Below are positions 7,430 to 16,192 of a stretch of DNA of 64,000 bases, in pieces. Under the pieces are notes generated by a model, which did no database searches, was not told the DNA's origin, and saw nothing but the letters and a program-made list of their open reading frames with translations. The stretch comes from an uncultured beta proteobacterium (GTDB lineage: Bacteria > Pseudomonadota > Gammaproteobacteria > Burkholderiales > SG8-41): NCBI GenBank assembly GCA_903889565.1, contig CAISYC010000073.1:62001-126000 (forward strand), in the 5' to 3' direction. A program made the translations under genes and the position numbers. The first letter of the stretch is position 1. The number at the start of each line of letters is the position of its first letter.

Positions 7430-8665
7430 CTAGTTGCTGTTCGGAAGTGTCGCCGGCACCGGATACTCGTTCGGCAGCAGCACCCAGATGCGCCCGCTTT
7501 GCCGCATGCGTCCGGCCTGTGCGCCGGCTTCCTCGCCGAATCCCCAGAAAAAATCCGCGCGCACTGCGCCGCGAATGGCGCCGCCGGTGTCCTGCGCGAA
7601 CATCAAGCGGTTGAGCGGTGTGCGCGTGTTGGGTTGTGTGGTCGCCAGAAACAGCGGCGCGCCGAGCGGCACATAGCGCGCATCGACCGCCACACTGCGC
7701 TGCGCGGTCAGCGGCACGCCCAGTGCACCGAGCGGACCCGGCAGATCAGCGGGCATTTCGCGGAAGAAGACATAACTCGCGTTGTAGTTGAGCAAATCCT
7801 GCAGCTTGTCCGGATTCTGCGCCGCCCACGTCTTGATGCCCTGCATCGAAGCGCGTTCCAGCGGCAGGTCGCCGCGCTCGACCAGCAGGCGTCCGATCGA
7901 GCGGTACGGAAAGCCGTTCTGATCGGCATAGCCGAGACGGATCATGTCGCCGTTTTCCAGCCGCACCCGCCCCGAACCCTGGATTTGCAGGAAAAATAAC
8001 TCGACCGCATCGGCGACCCAGACGATTTCCTTGCCGGCCACCGGCGCGGTGCCGTTCTCGATTTGCGCGCGGTTGTAGTACGGCACGACGCGGCGGCCAT
8101 CGACGCGGCCGCGCAGACGCAAATTTTTCAGTTCCGGATACAGTTCCGACAGGTCGATCGTGAGCAGATCGTCTGGCGTGCCGTAGACCGGATAGCGGAA
8201 GGTGGCGCTGGGTTTGCGGCTGCCGCGCAGCAGCGGCTCGTAGTAGCCGGTGATCATGCCGCTGTCGCTGCCGTCGGCGTTGAATACCTGATAAGGCGTA
8301 AAGCGGCTTTCGAAAAAATTACGGATCAGTTCGCGCGACGGCTCGGGCACGGCGGCGGCGGCCTCGCACGCGGTCTGCCATGCGGCTTGGGTCTTCAGCG
8401 CGGCACAGCCGGCGAGAAATGCCGGCCACGCCTGCTGCAGATTGTCATCGCGCCAGCCGGTCAGCGCATCCCAGCTGCTGGGGAGCAGCGGATTTGCCGC
8501 GGCAACCGGCGGTTTGGGTGCCGGCGGTTTTTCGGCCGGCGTTTCCGGCGCGGGTTTTGTCGGCGCGGGCGTGGGCACCGGCGGCGGCGGTGCGCCGATG
8601 CGCAGCGACTCGCAGGCGGTCAGCGCCAGCAGCGCGGCGAGTGACAGCGTGCGGCGTAGTATCAT
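7430..8665 (-). CDS. mltA: membrane-bound lytic murein transglycosylase A
   Basis: An outer-membrane lipoprotein that cleaves peptidoglycan glycan strands to 1,6-anhydromuropeptides. From the ATG at 8665 the protein begins with a lipoprotein signal (LLALTAC, lipidated Cys near residue 17). A proline-rich linker follows, then the MltA beta-barrel domain (SGMITGYYEPLLRGSR) and the C-terminal 3D domain (AQDTGGAIRGAVRADFFWG), where the conserved aspartates include the catalytic one. The longer frame back to 8902 lacks a signal peptide and runs over the neighbouring gene. At 411 residues it is of normal size. AnmK at 23.5 kb recycles a product of this chemistry. Confidence 0.93.
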   Translation of the reverse strand: MILRRTLSLAALLALTACESLRIGAPPPPVPTPAPTKPAPETPAEKPPAPKPPVAAANPLLPSSWDALTGWRDDNLQQAWPAFLAGCAALKTQAAWQTACEAAAAVPEPSRELIRNFFESRFTPYQVFNADGSDSGMITGYYEPLLRGSRKPSATFRYPVYGTPDDLLTIDLSELYPELKNLRLRGRVDGRRVVPYYNRAQIENGTAPVAGKEIVWVADAVELFFLQIQGSGRVRLENGDMIRLGYADQNGFPYRSIGRLLVERGDLPLERASMQGIKTWAAQNPDKLQDLLNYNASYVFFREMPADLPGPLGALGVPLTAQRSVAVDARYVPLGAPLFLATTQPNTRTPLNRLMFAQDTGGAIRGAVRADFFWGFGEEAGAQAGRMRQSGRIWVLLPNEYPVPATLPNSN

Positions 8666-8684
8666 GAGATGGGCGTTGCACAAG

Positions 8685-8825
8685 ATGCGCCGCAGTATAT
8701 CCCAACGTAAATCCGGATTTGCAAAGCGCGCGACCATGTTCTGGCTGGTGCTCGAGGCGGGTGTCGCGCTGGCGATACTGATTCTGATCGTGTGGTGGAC
8801 GTGGCCGCGTCCGCCGCGCGAATAG
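8685..8825 (+). CDS. possible small single-span membrane protein
   Basis: A short frame whose C-terminal part (FWLVLEAGVALAILILIVWW then TWPRPPRE) is a convincing hydrophobic segment with a basic flank. Possible starts are ATG 8664 (overlapping the mltA start on the other strand), 8685 and 8736; none has a clear ribosome-binding site. It ends 6 bp before the convergent methyltransferase. I do not recognise a family. The hydrophobic run and its fit between two minus-strand genes are the only support. Confidence 0.3.
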   Translation: MRRSISQRKSGFAKRATMFWLVLEAGVALAILILIVWWTWPRPPRE

Positions 8826-8831
8826 TCGGCA

Positions 8832-9431
8832 TTACGCGCGCTTGACGAGTTCGATGCCGCGAAACCAGCCGCCGGCCAGCAGCGGTTCGTCGCGCATGAC
8901 ACTAAGCGCCGGCGTCGCTTCCGCGATGTCCTCGAAGACCACGTTCAATTTGGTGACAATGCGTGCCGACAGCGGACTTAAAGCGCGGCGCATCGGCGCC
9001 CACTGTCCGCGGCGCAAAAATTTGTCCATCACGTAGACGCGTCCGCCCGGTTTCAGTATGCGCGCGGTTTCCGCCAGCGCACGCGCCGGATCGGGGACGA
9101 TTGCCAGTATCAAATGCAGCACTGCGTGATCGAAGCTGGAGTCGGCAAACGGCAGCGCCAGGCTGTCACCCTGTACCAGCGCGAGATCGAGCCTGCCGTC
9201 GCGCGGTCGCGCGCGCAGGAGCATGGCGCGCGTCAGATCGAGGCCGACGTAATGATGCACTTGCGGCAGCCACGGCAGATCGAGACCGGTACCGATGCCG
9301 TTGATCAGAATACGCTGCGCGGGTTGCGTCGGCAGCCGTGCCAGCGCGCGTCGCCGCACGCCGGCCAGCGCGCCGCTCAAGACCAGGTCGTAGAACGGCG
9401 CGATCAGCGAATAACTGCGCTTGAGGCTCAC
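8832..9431 (-). CDS. class I SAM-dependent methyltransferase (UbiE-like)
   Basis: A 199-residue protein with a GTG start. The SAM-binding region is INGIGTGLDLPWLP (motif I) with the acidic VGLDLTRAML (motif II). ALPFADSSFDHAVLHLIL and the ARILKPGGRVYVMDKFL loop correspond to motifs IV-VI of UbiE/Methyltransf_11 proteins. The substrate cannot be deduced; phospholipid or quinone methylation are the usual annotations. It follows apaG on the same strand after 31 bp and probably shares its transcript. Confidence 0.8.
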   Translation of the reverse strand: MSLKRSYSLIAPFYDLVLSGALAGVRRRALARLPTQPAQRILINGIGTGLDLPWLPQVHHYVGLDLTRAMLLRARPRDGRLDLALVQGDSLALPFADSSFDHAVLHLILAIVPDPARALAETARILKPGGRVYVMDKFLRRGQWAPMRRALSPLSARIVTKLNVVFEDIAEATPALSVMRDEPLLAGGWFRGIELVKRA

Positions 9432-9462
9432 GTCGATGGTCCGCGCAGTTCGCGCCCGCTGT

Positions 9463-9846
9463 TCAATGCAGAACGCGCGGCATCGATAGCGTGAACCCCG
9501 GAATCACCGCCTCGAACTGATTGCCGTCGGCGGCCTGCATCTGATAGCTGCCGCGCATGGTGCCGACCGCCGTCGCGATCACCGAGCCGCTGGTGTATTC
9601 GAACGCTTCGCCGGGCTGCAACAGCGGCTGCTCGCCGATCACGCCGAGCCCCTTGACCTCCTGCACGCGGTTGTTGGCGTCGGTAATGATCCAGTGGCGG
9701 CTGATTAACTGCGCCGCCACCGAGCCGGTGTTTTCGATGCGGATGGTGTAGGCGAAGACATGGCGGTCGTTGTCGGGGTCCGACTGATCGGCAATGTAGG
9801 CGGTGCGCGTAGTCACCGCGATGTCGTATTTTTTCTCGTTTGTCAT
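9463..9846 (-). CDS. apaG: ApaG protein (Co2+/Mg2+ efflux-associated, FN3-like fold)
   Basis: A 127-residue protein of the ApaG family. Characteristic stretches are RHVFAYTIRIENTGSVAAQL, RHWIITDANNRVQEVKGLG, GEQPLLQPGEAFEYTSG and GTMRGSYQM. The start ATG at 9846 gives the normal family length of about 125. ApaG folds as an immunoglobulin-like beta sandwich; its biochemical role is unsettled. It is divergent from rpe, with about 140 bp of shared regulatory space. Confidence 0.95.
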   Translation of the reverse strand: MTNEKKYDIAVTTRTAYIADQSDPDNDRHVFAYTIRIENTGSVAAQLISRHWIITDANNRVQEVKGLGVIGEQPLLQPGEAFEYTSGSVIATAVGTMRGSYQMQAADGNQFEAVIPGFTLSMPRVLH

Positions 9847-9984
9847 GGAGGCGCGGTTGCGGCCGATGGTCGCGGGAACTCATTGCACACCAATTTGCGG
9901 CGCGCCGCAACCGCCGTTGCGCCGAAGCTGTGCCGCGCGTCCGGACGCAGGTAGAATGATGTCATCCACGGGTGGAATTCCATC

Positions 9985-10644
9985 ATGTATCGCATTGCTC
10001 CCAGCATTTTGTCGGCCGATTTTGCGCGCCTCGGCGAAGAGGTCACCGGCGTTATCGCTGCCGGCGCCGACATTATTCACTTTGACGTGATGGACAACCA
10101 TTACGTGCCCAACCTGACGATCGGGCCGCTGGTCTGTTCGGCGATCCGGCCGCTGACCAAGGCATTGATCGACGTGCATCTGATGGTCAAACCGGTTGAC
10201 CGCATCATTCCGGATTTCGCCAAGGCCGGTGCCGACATCATTTCGTTTCATCCCGAGGCCTCCGAACATATTGACCGCACCATCGGCTTGATCAAGGAGC
10301 AGGGCTGCAAGGCGGGACTGGTGTTCAATCCGGCCACGCCGCTCAATTACCTCGATCACGTGCTCGACAAGCTCGACCTCGTGCTGATCATGTCGGTCAA
10401 TCCGGGTTTCGGCGGTCAGCAGTTCATTCCGCAGGCGCTGGTCAAGTTACGCGAAGTGCGCGCGCGAATTGACGAGTCCGGCCGCGACATCTGGCTGGAG
10501 GTCGATGGCGGCGTCAAGACCGACAACATCGCCGAAATCGCGCGCGCCGGCGCCGATACCTTTGTCGCCGGTTCCGCCATTTTCGGCGCCAAGGATTACA
10601 GGGCGGTCATCGCCAAAATGCGCAGCGAACTCGCCGCCGCCTAG
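9985..10644 (+). CDS. rpe: ribulose-phosphate 3-epimerase
   Basis: Interconverts ribulose 5-phosphate and xylulose 5-phosphate in the pentose phosphate pathway. It is a complete TIM barrel of 219 residues. It has the N-terminal [12 protein letters not shown], the metal-site [11 protein letters not shown] and VDVHLMV-type stretch ([10 protein letters not shown]), [11 protein letters not shown]-type ([13 protein letters not shown]) and the phosphate loop [10 protein letters not shown]. It precedes gph by 50 bp; rpe-gph-trpE is a common proteobacterial arrangement. Confidence 0.97.
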   Translation: MYRIAPSILSADFARLGEEVTGVIAAGADIIHFDVMDNHYVPNLTIGPLVCSAIRPLTKALIDVHLMVKPVDRIIPDFAKAGADIISFHPEASEHIDRTIGLIKEQGCKAGLVFNPATPLNYLDHVLDKLDLVLIMSVNPGFGGQQFIPQALVKLREVRARIDESGRDIWLEVDGGVKTDNIAEIARAGADTFVAGSAIFGAKDYRAVIAKMRSELAAA

Positions 10645-10694
10645 CCCCCGCGGCACGCGATGCGGCCGCAGTTTATTGTTCCCGGATAATTTCC

Positions 10695-11384
10695 ATGCAG
10701 AAAACGGCATTCCCGCTGCGCGTCAAGGCCGTGATGATCGATCTCGACGGCACCATGCTCGATACCGTCGAGGATCTTGCGATCGCGGTCAATCTCATGC
10801 TCGAACGCATCGGCCGCGTGCCGCTCGACCAGGGCCTGATACGCAATTTCATCGGCAAGGGCATCAACAATCTCGTTGAGCGCGCGCTGGTCGGCGCGAT
10901 GGAAGGCAGGCCCGACGCCGCGCTTTACGCCCGCGCGCTGCCGATTTACATGGAATGTTATGCCGAAGTGAATGGCCGCCACACCACGATGTATCCGCAG
11001 GTGCGCGAGGGACTCGATGCGTTGAAGGCAGCCGGCTTTCCGCTCGCCTGCGTCACCAACAAGTCCGAGCGCTATACGCTGCCGCTGCTGGCGCAGACCG
11101 GGCTCGACCGCTATTTTTCGCAAGTGGTCGGCGGCGACACGCTGCCGCGAAAAAAGCCCGACCCGCTGCCGCTCACTCACGTCTGCGAAAAATTCGGCAT
11201 CGCGCCGGCCGACGCATTGATGATCGGCGATTCGCTCAATGACGCCGAGGCCGCACGCGCGGCGGGCTGCGCGATTTTCTGTGTCGGCTACGGCTACAAC
11301 GAGGGCACCGATGTGCGGTCGCTCGACGTTGATGCTATAGTGGAAACGATATTCGACGCGACCAAACTGATTGTCCGATCATGA
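10695..11384 (+). CDS. gph: phosphoglycolate phosphatase (HAD family)
   Basis: Dephosphorylates 2-phosphoglycolate, a by-product of oxidative DNA damage repair or of Rubisco. HAD motif I is MIDLDGTMLDT (nucleophile and acid/base aspartates), motif II is VTNKSERY, the motif III lysine is in RKKPDPLP, and motif IV is MIGDSLNDAEAA. A four-helix cap lies between motifs I and II, placing it in HAD subfamily IA. Its TGA overlaps the ATG of a short Trp-containing reading frame, an arrangement that would couple leader translation to gph translation. Confidence 0.95.
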   Translation: MQKTAFPLRVKAVMIDLDGTMLDTVEDLAIAVNLMLERIGRVPLDQGLIRNFIGKGINNLVERALVGAMEGRPDAALYARALPIYMECYAEVNGRHTTMYPQVREGLDALKAAGFPLACVTNKSERYTLPLLAQTGLDRYFSQVVGGDTLPRKKPDPLPLTHVCEKFGIAPADALMIGDSLNDAEAARAAGCAIFCVGYGYNEGTDVRSLDVDAIVETIFDATKLIVRS

Positions 11385-11452
11385 TCCATCCACATCCGAA
11401 AAAACTCCTGCCGGCGCCTTCTGCGTGCTGGCGTCGCTGGCGTGCAGGCTAA
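11381..11452 (+). CDS. trpL: candidate tryptophan leader peptide upstream of trpE
   Basis: A 23-codon frame (ATG 11381, TAA 11450..11452) whose ATG overlaps the gph stop as ATGA. Two Trp codons sit close together near the end in the motif CWRRWRAG, a pattern typical of trp attenuator leaders. It ends 60 bp before trpE. A T5 run at 11484..11488 and a possible 6-bp helix (GUGCAG/CUGCGC) are the only terminator-like elements I can see. No Shine-Dalgarno precedes the ATG, so translation would depend on coupling to gph. The peptide is visible in the sequence; its role in attenuation is inferred. Confidence 0.55.
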   Translation: MIHPHPKKLLPAPSACWRRWRAG

Positions 11453-11512
11453 GTTGTTAGTTTAGTTGCTGCGCAGTACGGCGTTTTTCCGGATCAGACG
11501 TGGAGTCCAATC

Positions 11513-12988
11513 ATGAACGAATCGCAATTCAAGGAACTGGCGGCGGCGGGGCATAACCGCATTCCGCTGGTGCTGGAAACCTTCGCCGACCTCGACACCC
11601 CGCTGTCGGTTTATCTCAAGCTTGCCAACCAGCCATACACCTATCTGCTCGAATCGGTGGTCGGCGGCGAGCGTTTCGGCCGCTATTCCTTCATCGGACT
11701 CGCCGCTCAGGCAAGACTTGAAGTGCGCGGCCACGTGTGCACCGAGTTCGAGGCCGGCAAGCCTGCACGCGTGACAAGCTGTGATGATCCTCTGCAATTC
11801 GTGCGTGATTATCAAGCGCGTTTCAAGGCGGCGAGTCAGCCGGGGCTGCCGCGTTTTTGCGGTGGGCTGGTCGGTTATTTCGGCTACGACACCATCCGCT
11901 ACATCGAGAAGAAACTCGCCGCGACCGTGAAACCCGATCCGCTCGGCGTGCCCGACATCGTGCTACTGGTGTCGGAACAACTGGCGGTGGTCGATAACCT
12001 GTCGGGCAAAATTTATCTGGTCGTTTACGCCGACCCGCGCATGCCCGACGCCTATGCGCGCGGCAACGCGCGCCTGCGCGAACTGCTCGAAGCGCTGCGC
12101 CGCCCGGTTGCGCTGCCCGCGGCGCCGCCGGCAGCGCCGCAACTGGCGCAATCCGAATTTGGCGAGGCCGCGTATCTGAAGGTGGTTGAACGCGCCAAAC
12201 GTTACATCTTCGACGGCGACATCATGCAGGTCGTGTTATCGCAGCGCATGAGCCAGCCGTTTCCGGCGGCGCCGTTGACGCTGTATCGGGCGCTGCGCGC
12301 GCTGAATCCCTCGCCCTACATGTTTTTCTACAACTTCGGCGATTTTTACGTTGTTGGCGCTTCGCCCGAAATCCTGGTGCGGCTGGAAAACGGCAAGGTC
12401 ACGGTGCGCCCGATTGCCGGCACGCGCCCGCGCGGCAAGACACCGGACGAAGACGCGGCATTGGCTAAAGAACTGCTGGCCGATCCGAAAGAACGCGCCG
12501 AGCATGTCATGCTGATGGATCTGGGGCGCAACGACATCGGCCGCGTGGCCGAAACCGGCACGGTCAAGGTCACCGACAACATGACAATCGAGCGCTACTC
12601 GCATGTCATGCACATCGTTTCCAATGTCGAAGGCCGCTTGAAGGCGGGACAGGATGCGATCGCGGTGATGAAGGCGACCTTTCCGGCCGGCACCGTCAGC
12701 GGCGCGGCCAAGGTGCGCGCGATGGAAATCATCGACGAGCTCGAACCGACCAAACGCGGCGTTTACGCCGGCGCGGTTGGCTACCTCGGTTTCAACGGCG
12801 ACATGGATCTGGCGATCGCGATTCGCACCGCGGTGGTCAAGGACGGCCGGCTCTACGTGCAGGCTGGTGGCGGCATCGTCGCCGACTCGGTGCCCGCTAA
12901 CGAATGGCAGGAAACACAGAACAAGGCGCGCGCCGTATTGCGCGCCGCCGAGATGGCGCTCGCCGGCCTCGATACGCGGCTGGACTGA
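11513..12988 (+). CDS. trpE: anthranilate synthase component I
   Basis: Converts chorismate to anthranilate using ammonia delivered by TrpG, the first step of tryptophan synthesis. It has 491 residues. The N-terminal allosteric region carries the Trp-binding motif ([19 protein letters not shown]). The chorismate-binding domain has [48 protein letters not shown], and the C-terminal [17 protein letters not shown] and AGGGIVADS. All expected motifs are intact. trpGDC lies 2.6 kb further on, separated by two minus-strand genes, so the pathway is split into two transcription units. Confidence 0.97.
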   Translation: MNESQFKELAAAGHNRIPLVLETFADLDTPLSVYLKLANQPYTYLLESVVGGERFGRYSFIGLAAQARLEVRGHVCTEFEAGKPARVTSCDDPLQFVRDYQARFKAASQPGLPRFCGGLVGYFGYDTIRYIEKKLAATVKPDPLGVPDIVLLVSEQLAVVDNLSGKIYLVVYADPRMPDAYARGNARLRELLEALRRPVALPAAPPAAPQLAQSEFGEAAYLKVVERAKRYIFDGDIMQVVLSQRMSQPFPAAPLTLYRALRALNPSPYMFFYNFGDFYVVGASPEILVRLENGKVTVRPIAGTRPRGKTPDEDAALAKELLADPKERAEHVMLMDLGRNDIGRVAETGTVKVTDNMTIERYSHVMHIVSNVEGRLKAGQDAIAVMKATFPAGTVSGAAKVRAMEIIDELEPTKRGVYAGAVGYLGFNGDMDLAIAIRTAVVKDGRLYVQAGGGIVADSVPANEWQETQNKARAVLRAAEMALAGLDTRLD

Positions 12989-14719
12989 TCAGCGCGGCGG
13001 AATCAGCGGCAGCAGCACGCTTGCCGCCTGCGCGCCGCCGGTATGCAGCGTGGTGTTGCCGCCGTACAGCGACGGCGGCCGCAGTTGCGGATTGGCATGG
13101 GTGTAGATGCCGACGCCCTTCAACTTGCTGTTCTTGAAAAAGCCGAGTTCGGCGACTTCGCCTCCGTATTCATAATCCCTGCCGCGTACCGTCAGTGCGA
13201 TTCGGTGGCCGGCCGGCACGATGACGCTGGTCGGCCACACCTCGATATCGAGTTCGTAAATCGTTCCCGGTGTCAGCGGCTGGATCTCGTCGTGCGGATG
13301 ATAGGGCCGCCACGGTTGCGACAGCGCCGGGTCGAGCTTGCGGTGCGAGGCGCGCAACCAGCCGTGACCGAGCGGCGTGTGCGGATCGACCGCGCCCTTG
13401 AACACGACTTCGCTGTCATCGGGCCGGAACACGCGCAGCACCACAAACAGGTCGGCGTCGGCGGTGTCTGAAGATACGAACAATTTAACCGCGACCGGAC
13501 CGGTGATTTCACTGTCTTTTTCCAGCGGCGCGGTCGAGAACGTAATGCCGTCGCTGGCCAGCGCTTGGAATCCGGCCTGCGCGCCCGCTGGCGCGGCGGT
13601 GGACAGCGTGCCGTTTGCGGCGTCGAGGTAAAAGCGCGTCCATTGCGTGCGCGCGATCGGCCATTCGTTTTCCGCGCGGTCGATGAACTCGTCATTCACG
13701 GTGCGCACCCGCAGCAGCACCGGCGGGGTCTGCTCCCAGCCGTTATCGAGCCGTTTGAGGAAATGATCGAAAAACCGCTTTTGCAGCGCGATGCCGTGAT
13801 CGGTGTAGAACTCGGTCCAGTGTTCGCGACCGTGAATTTCCAGCCATTTTTGTTTTGATGCGGCGCGCAGGAACGCTTCGACGTTGCCGCGCAGGTGGAG
13901 CGACGAGCCGCCCCAGTTGCCGGCCGACAGAAACGGCACCGTCACCCGGTCCCAGCGCGCCGAGCGGTCGCGATGGAAAGCGTCGTCGAGCGGATGCGCA
14001 TTGATCGCGCCGGGGAAGTCGGAACGCTGTCGCGCCAGTTCGTCGTCAGGCAGCGTTTCGGGGCCGGCGACCAGTTCTCCGGTATTGCGGTTTTTCAGGG
14101 CGCGCGTGCCGAGGCCGTGCTGCACGGTCGTGATCGTCCGCCGGTACCAGACGTCCTTCATGTCGCTGCCGATGCCGCCGTGATAACAGAGGTCGCGGTA
14201 AAAGTCGGCGAAACCCTCCCACGGGATCATCGCCGCCAGATGCGGCGGTTGCAGGCCGGCGACCTGCCACTGGTTGATCGCGTAGTAGGAAATGCCAAGC
14301 AGGCCGACCCTGCCGTTGCTCCAGGCCTGCGTGCCGGCCCATTCGATGCAATCGTGCATGTCACGTGCTTCGCGCGGACTCCAGGGCTCGATATATCCGG
14401 GCGAACGGCCCCAGCCGCGCGCGTCGATGCGGATGCAGATGTAGCCGTCGGGCACCCAGCGCTCGGGGTCGGCGACTTCCCACGCCTGGTATTTATTCGA
14501 CGAATGCGCCGCGACTTCCGGATGCGACTTCACCATGATGTTCCAGGCGTCCGGATAGCCTTCGGCGAAATTGAGGCCCTTCGCATAGGGGCCGTAGGCG
14601 AGGATTACCGGATACCTGCCGGCCGCCGCAGGACGAAAAATATCGGCGCGCAGGCACGCGCCGTCATCCATCGTGATCGCGACGTCCCAGTTGATGTGCA
14701 TGGCGCTGCGGTTGCTCAA
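12989..14719 (-). CDS. CocE/NonD-type serine hydrolase (X-Pro dipeptidyl-peptidase S15 family)
   Basis: An alpha/beta hydrolase of 576 residues. The core has the nucleophile elbow GLLGISYYAI (S144), the preceding IRIDARGWGRSPG loop, a probable acid in the region of residues 270-285 and the histidine in IHGREHWTEFYTDHG. A C-terminal jelly-roll domain follows (from about residue 330; AVKLFVSSDTADADLFVVLR, then VPAGHRIALTVRGRDYEYGG), as in CocE cocaine esterase and related acylases. The substrate is unknown. A TTG at 14719 or ATG at 14701 could start it. It begins 4 bp after the selenoprotein gene, so the two are almost certainly co-transcribed. Its stop abuts the convergent trpE stop. Confidence 0.88.
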   Translation of the reverse strand: MSNRSAMHINWDVAITMDDGACLRADIFRPAAAGRYPVILAYGPYAKGLNFAEGYPDAWNIMVKSHPEVAAHSSNKYQAWEVADPERWVPDGYICIRIDARGWGRSPGYIEPWSPREARDMHDCIEWAGTQAWSNGRVGLLGISYYAINQWQVAGLQPPHLAAMIPWEGFADFYRDLCYHGGIGSDMKDVWYRRTITTVQHGLGTRALKNRNTGELVAGPETLPDDELARQRSDFPGAINAHPLDDAFHRDRSARWDRVTVPFLSAGNWGGSSLHLRGNVEAFLRAASKQKWLEIHGREHWTEFYTDHGIALQKRFFDHFLKRLDNGWEQTPPVLLRVRTVNDEFIDRAENEWPIARTQWTRFYLDAANGTLSTAAPAGAQAGFQALASDGITFSTAPLEKDSEITGPVAVKLFVSSDTADADLFVVLRVFRPDDSEVVFKGAVDPHTPLGHGWLRASHRKLDPALSQPWRPYHPHDEIQPLTPGTIYELDIEVWPTSVIVPAGHRIALTVRGRDYEYGGEVAELGFFKNSKLKGVGIYTHANPQLRPPSLYGGNTTLHTGGAQAASVLLPLIPPR

Positions 14720-14723
14720 GGAT

Positions 14724-15362
14724 CTAATTTTGTTCCGGTCCGCAAAAGCGGCAGGCGTACTCGTCGAGCGTGGCGCGCGTAACCTTGACCGCGCCGTGCT
14801 GCCGGCGGTTGTATTCCTCCGGCTCGAGTTCGGTGCGAAACGAATCGTTAAGCCGGTTGATCATGTTGAACATGCCGCACGCATACGAAATTTCGACGAT
14901 CTCGGCATCGCTGAACAGGCGGCGCACCTCCGCCCATACCTTGTCGTCGCGTTTGGCGGTATTGAGCGTCATCGCCTCCGACCACCACATGGCGGCTTTT
15001 TCCCGCTCGTTGAACAGCGGACTGTCACGGTAGTTGTCTTCCTGCAATGCGTCGAATTCCGCGTCGGTGAGTCCCAGTGCTTGACCAAGCACCCGGTTGT
15101 GTTCCGTTCAGTAGCGGCAGCCGTTGAGCGTCGAGGTCTTGAGCACGGCAAGATTGCGCAGGCGCACGTCTGAAACTGCGCCCGCGTCGGGCTGGCGCAC
15201 GGCGGCGACAAAGCCCAGATACCATTTGGTCAGATGCGGGCTGTGCGCAAGGATGCGCATCAGATTGGCGGTGCGCCCGAGCAGCCGGTTTGATGATTCG
15301 AAGATTTCCCTGGCGGCGCCGGTGGCTTCGGCGTCGGTGATGCCGCGCAGTCGCTGTGTCAT
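14724..15362 (-). CDS. carboxymuconolactone decarboxylase/AhpD-like selenoprotein (in-frame UGA = Sec)
   Basis: One family-length protein of 212 residues is split only by TGA at 15108..15110 (codon 85). Upstream is the N-terminal helical half (REIFESSNRLLGRTANLMRI, then LRNLAVLKTSTLNGCRY). Downstream, in the same frame, the family continues without a gap (TEHNRVLGQALGLTDAEFDA, DSPLFNEREKAAMWW, FSDAEIVEISYACGMFNM). The UGA stands where family members have the second cysteine of the CxxC redox site, giving C82-R-Y-U85 followed by H88. A hairpin with a GGUC loop follows at SECIS distance. A strong Shine-Dalgarno (GGAGG, 7 nt before ATG 15362) supports active expression. AhpD-like selenoproteins with CxxU have been described from metagenomic surveys. 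The alternative is a TGC-to-TGA nonsense mutation. The CocE-type hydrolase follows by 4 bp. selA, selB, selC and selD are not in the window. Confidence 0.82.
15077..15107 (-). promoter_or_regulatory. candidate bacterial SECIS element
   Basis: In the mRNA, 15 nt after the UGA (from 15092 to 15077), the bases form a perfect 6-bp stem GUGCUU/AAGCAC closed by a GGUC tetraloop. The loop begins 21 nt after the UGA. In E. coli fdhF the SelB-recognised apical loop also contains GGUC, about 18 nt after the UGA. Guanines at the first two loop positions satisfy the usual bacterial SECIS description. Confidence 0.75.
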
Positions 15363-15619
15363 GCGGTTTCCTCCATTTGTTTGGATATGGTTGTCGCGCG
15401 TTCAAATATAGCGCAAGCACGACGCCGGCGGCACCTTTTCAATCTGGATTCAGACAAGCTGTTTGCGCTACACTGCCGACCATGGACTCCAGGGACAGCC
15501 GCCGCACCAGCAGCCCGCCGGCCCGTCGATGGCGCCGGCCGGAGTATTGCTGACCGCGTTGATATTTCGCCGCCGTTGCGGCAAGGCCATCGGCCTTCAC
15601 TCCCGATTCCAGGTGCCCC

Positions 15620-16192
15620 ATGCTGCTGATGATCGATAACTATGATTCGTTTACCTACAACCTCGTGCAGTATTTCGGCGAGCTCGAGCAGGACGTTGTG
15701 GTGTATCGCAATGACGAAATTTCGCTCGACCAGATCGCCGCGCTCAAGCCTGCGCGCATCGTGATCTCGCCCGGCCCCTGTACGCCGAACGAGGCCGGCG
15801 TTTCGGTGCCCTTGATTGGCCGCTTTGCCGGCGAAATTCCGATCCTCGGTGTTTGCCTCGGTCACCAGTCGATCGGCCAGGCGTTCGGCGGCAGGATCAT
15901 CCACGCCAAGCAGGTCATGCATGGCAAGACATCGGCGATCCATCACAAATCGAGCGGCGTGTTCCGCGATCTGCCGAATCCGCTGCAGGCAACGCGGTAT
16001 CACTCGCTGGTGATCGAGCGGGCGACCATTCCCGATTGTCTCGAAATCACGGCGTGGACCGACGACGGCGAAATCATGGGTGTGCGTCATAAAACACTGC
16101 CGGTCGAGGGCGTGCAATTTCATCCGGAATCCATCCTGACCGAGCGCGGTCACGCGCTGCTCGGCAATTTCCTCACAGGAGCGACGGCATGA
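15620..16192 (+). CDS. trpG: anthranilate synthase component II (glutamine amidotransferase)
   Basis: Releases ammonia from glutamine for TrpE. It is a class I amidotransferase of 190 residues. It opens with [17 protein letters not shown], has the oxyanion strand [12 protein letters not shown] and the nucleophile C79 in [16 protein letters not shown], and ends with the His-Glu pair in VQFHPESIL. It may also serve para-aminobenzoate synthase, as in many bacteria with one TrpG/PabA. Its stop overlaps trpD as ATGA. Confidence 0.97.
   Translation: MLLMIDNYDSFTYNLVQYFGELEQDVVVYRNDEISLDQIAALKPARIVISPGPCTPNEAGVSVPLIGRFAGEIPILGVCLGHQSIGQAFGGRIIHAKQVMHGKTSAIHHKSSGVFRDLPNPLQATRYHSLVIERATIPDCLEITAWTDDGEIMGVRHKTLPVEGVQFHPESILTERGHALLGNFLTGATA

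Noticed and set aside
15482-15553. Short frame before trpG (23 codons, one Trp) as a second trp leader peptide
   Set aside because: Only one Trp codon, Arg-rich composition, and no clear terminator before trpG; kept out for lack of support.
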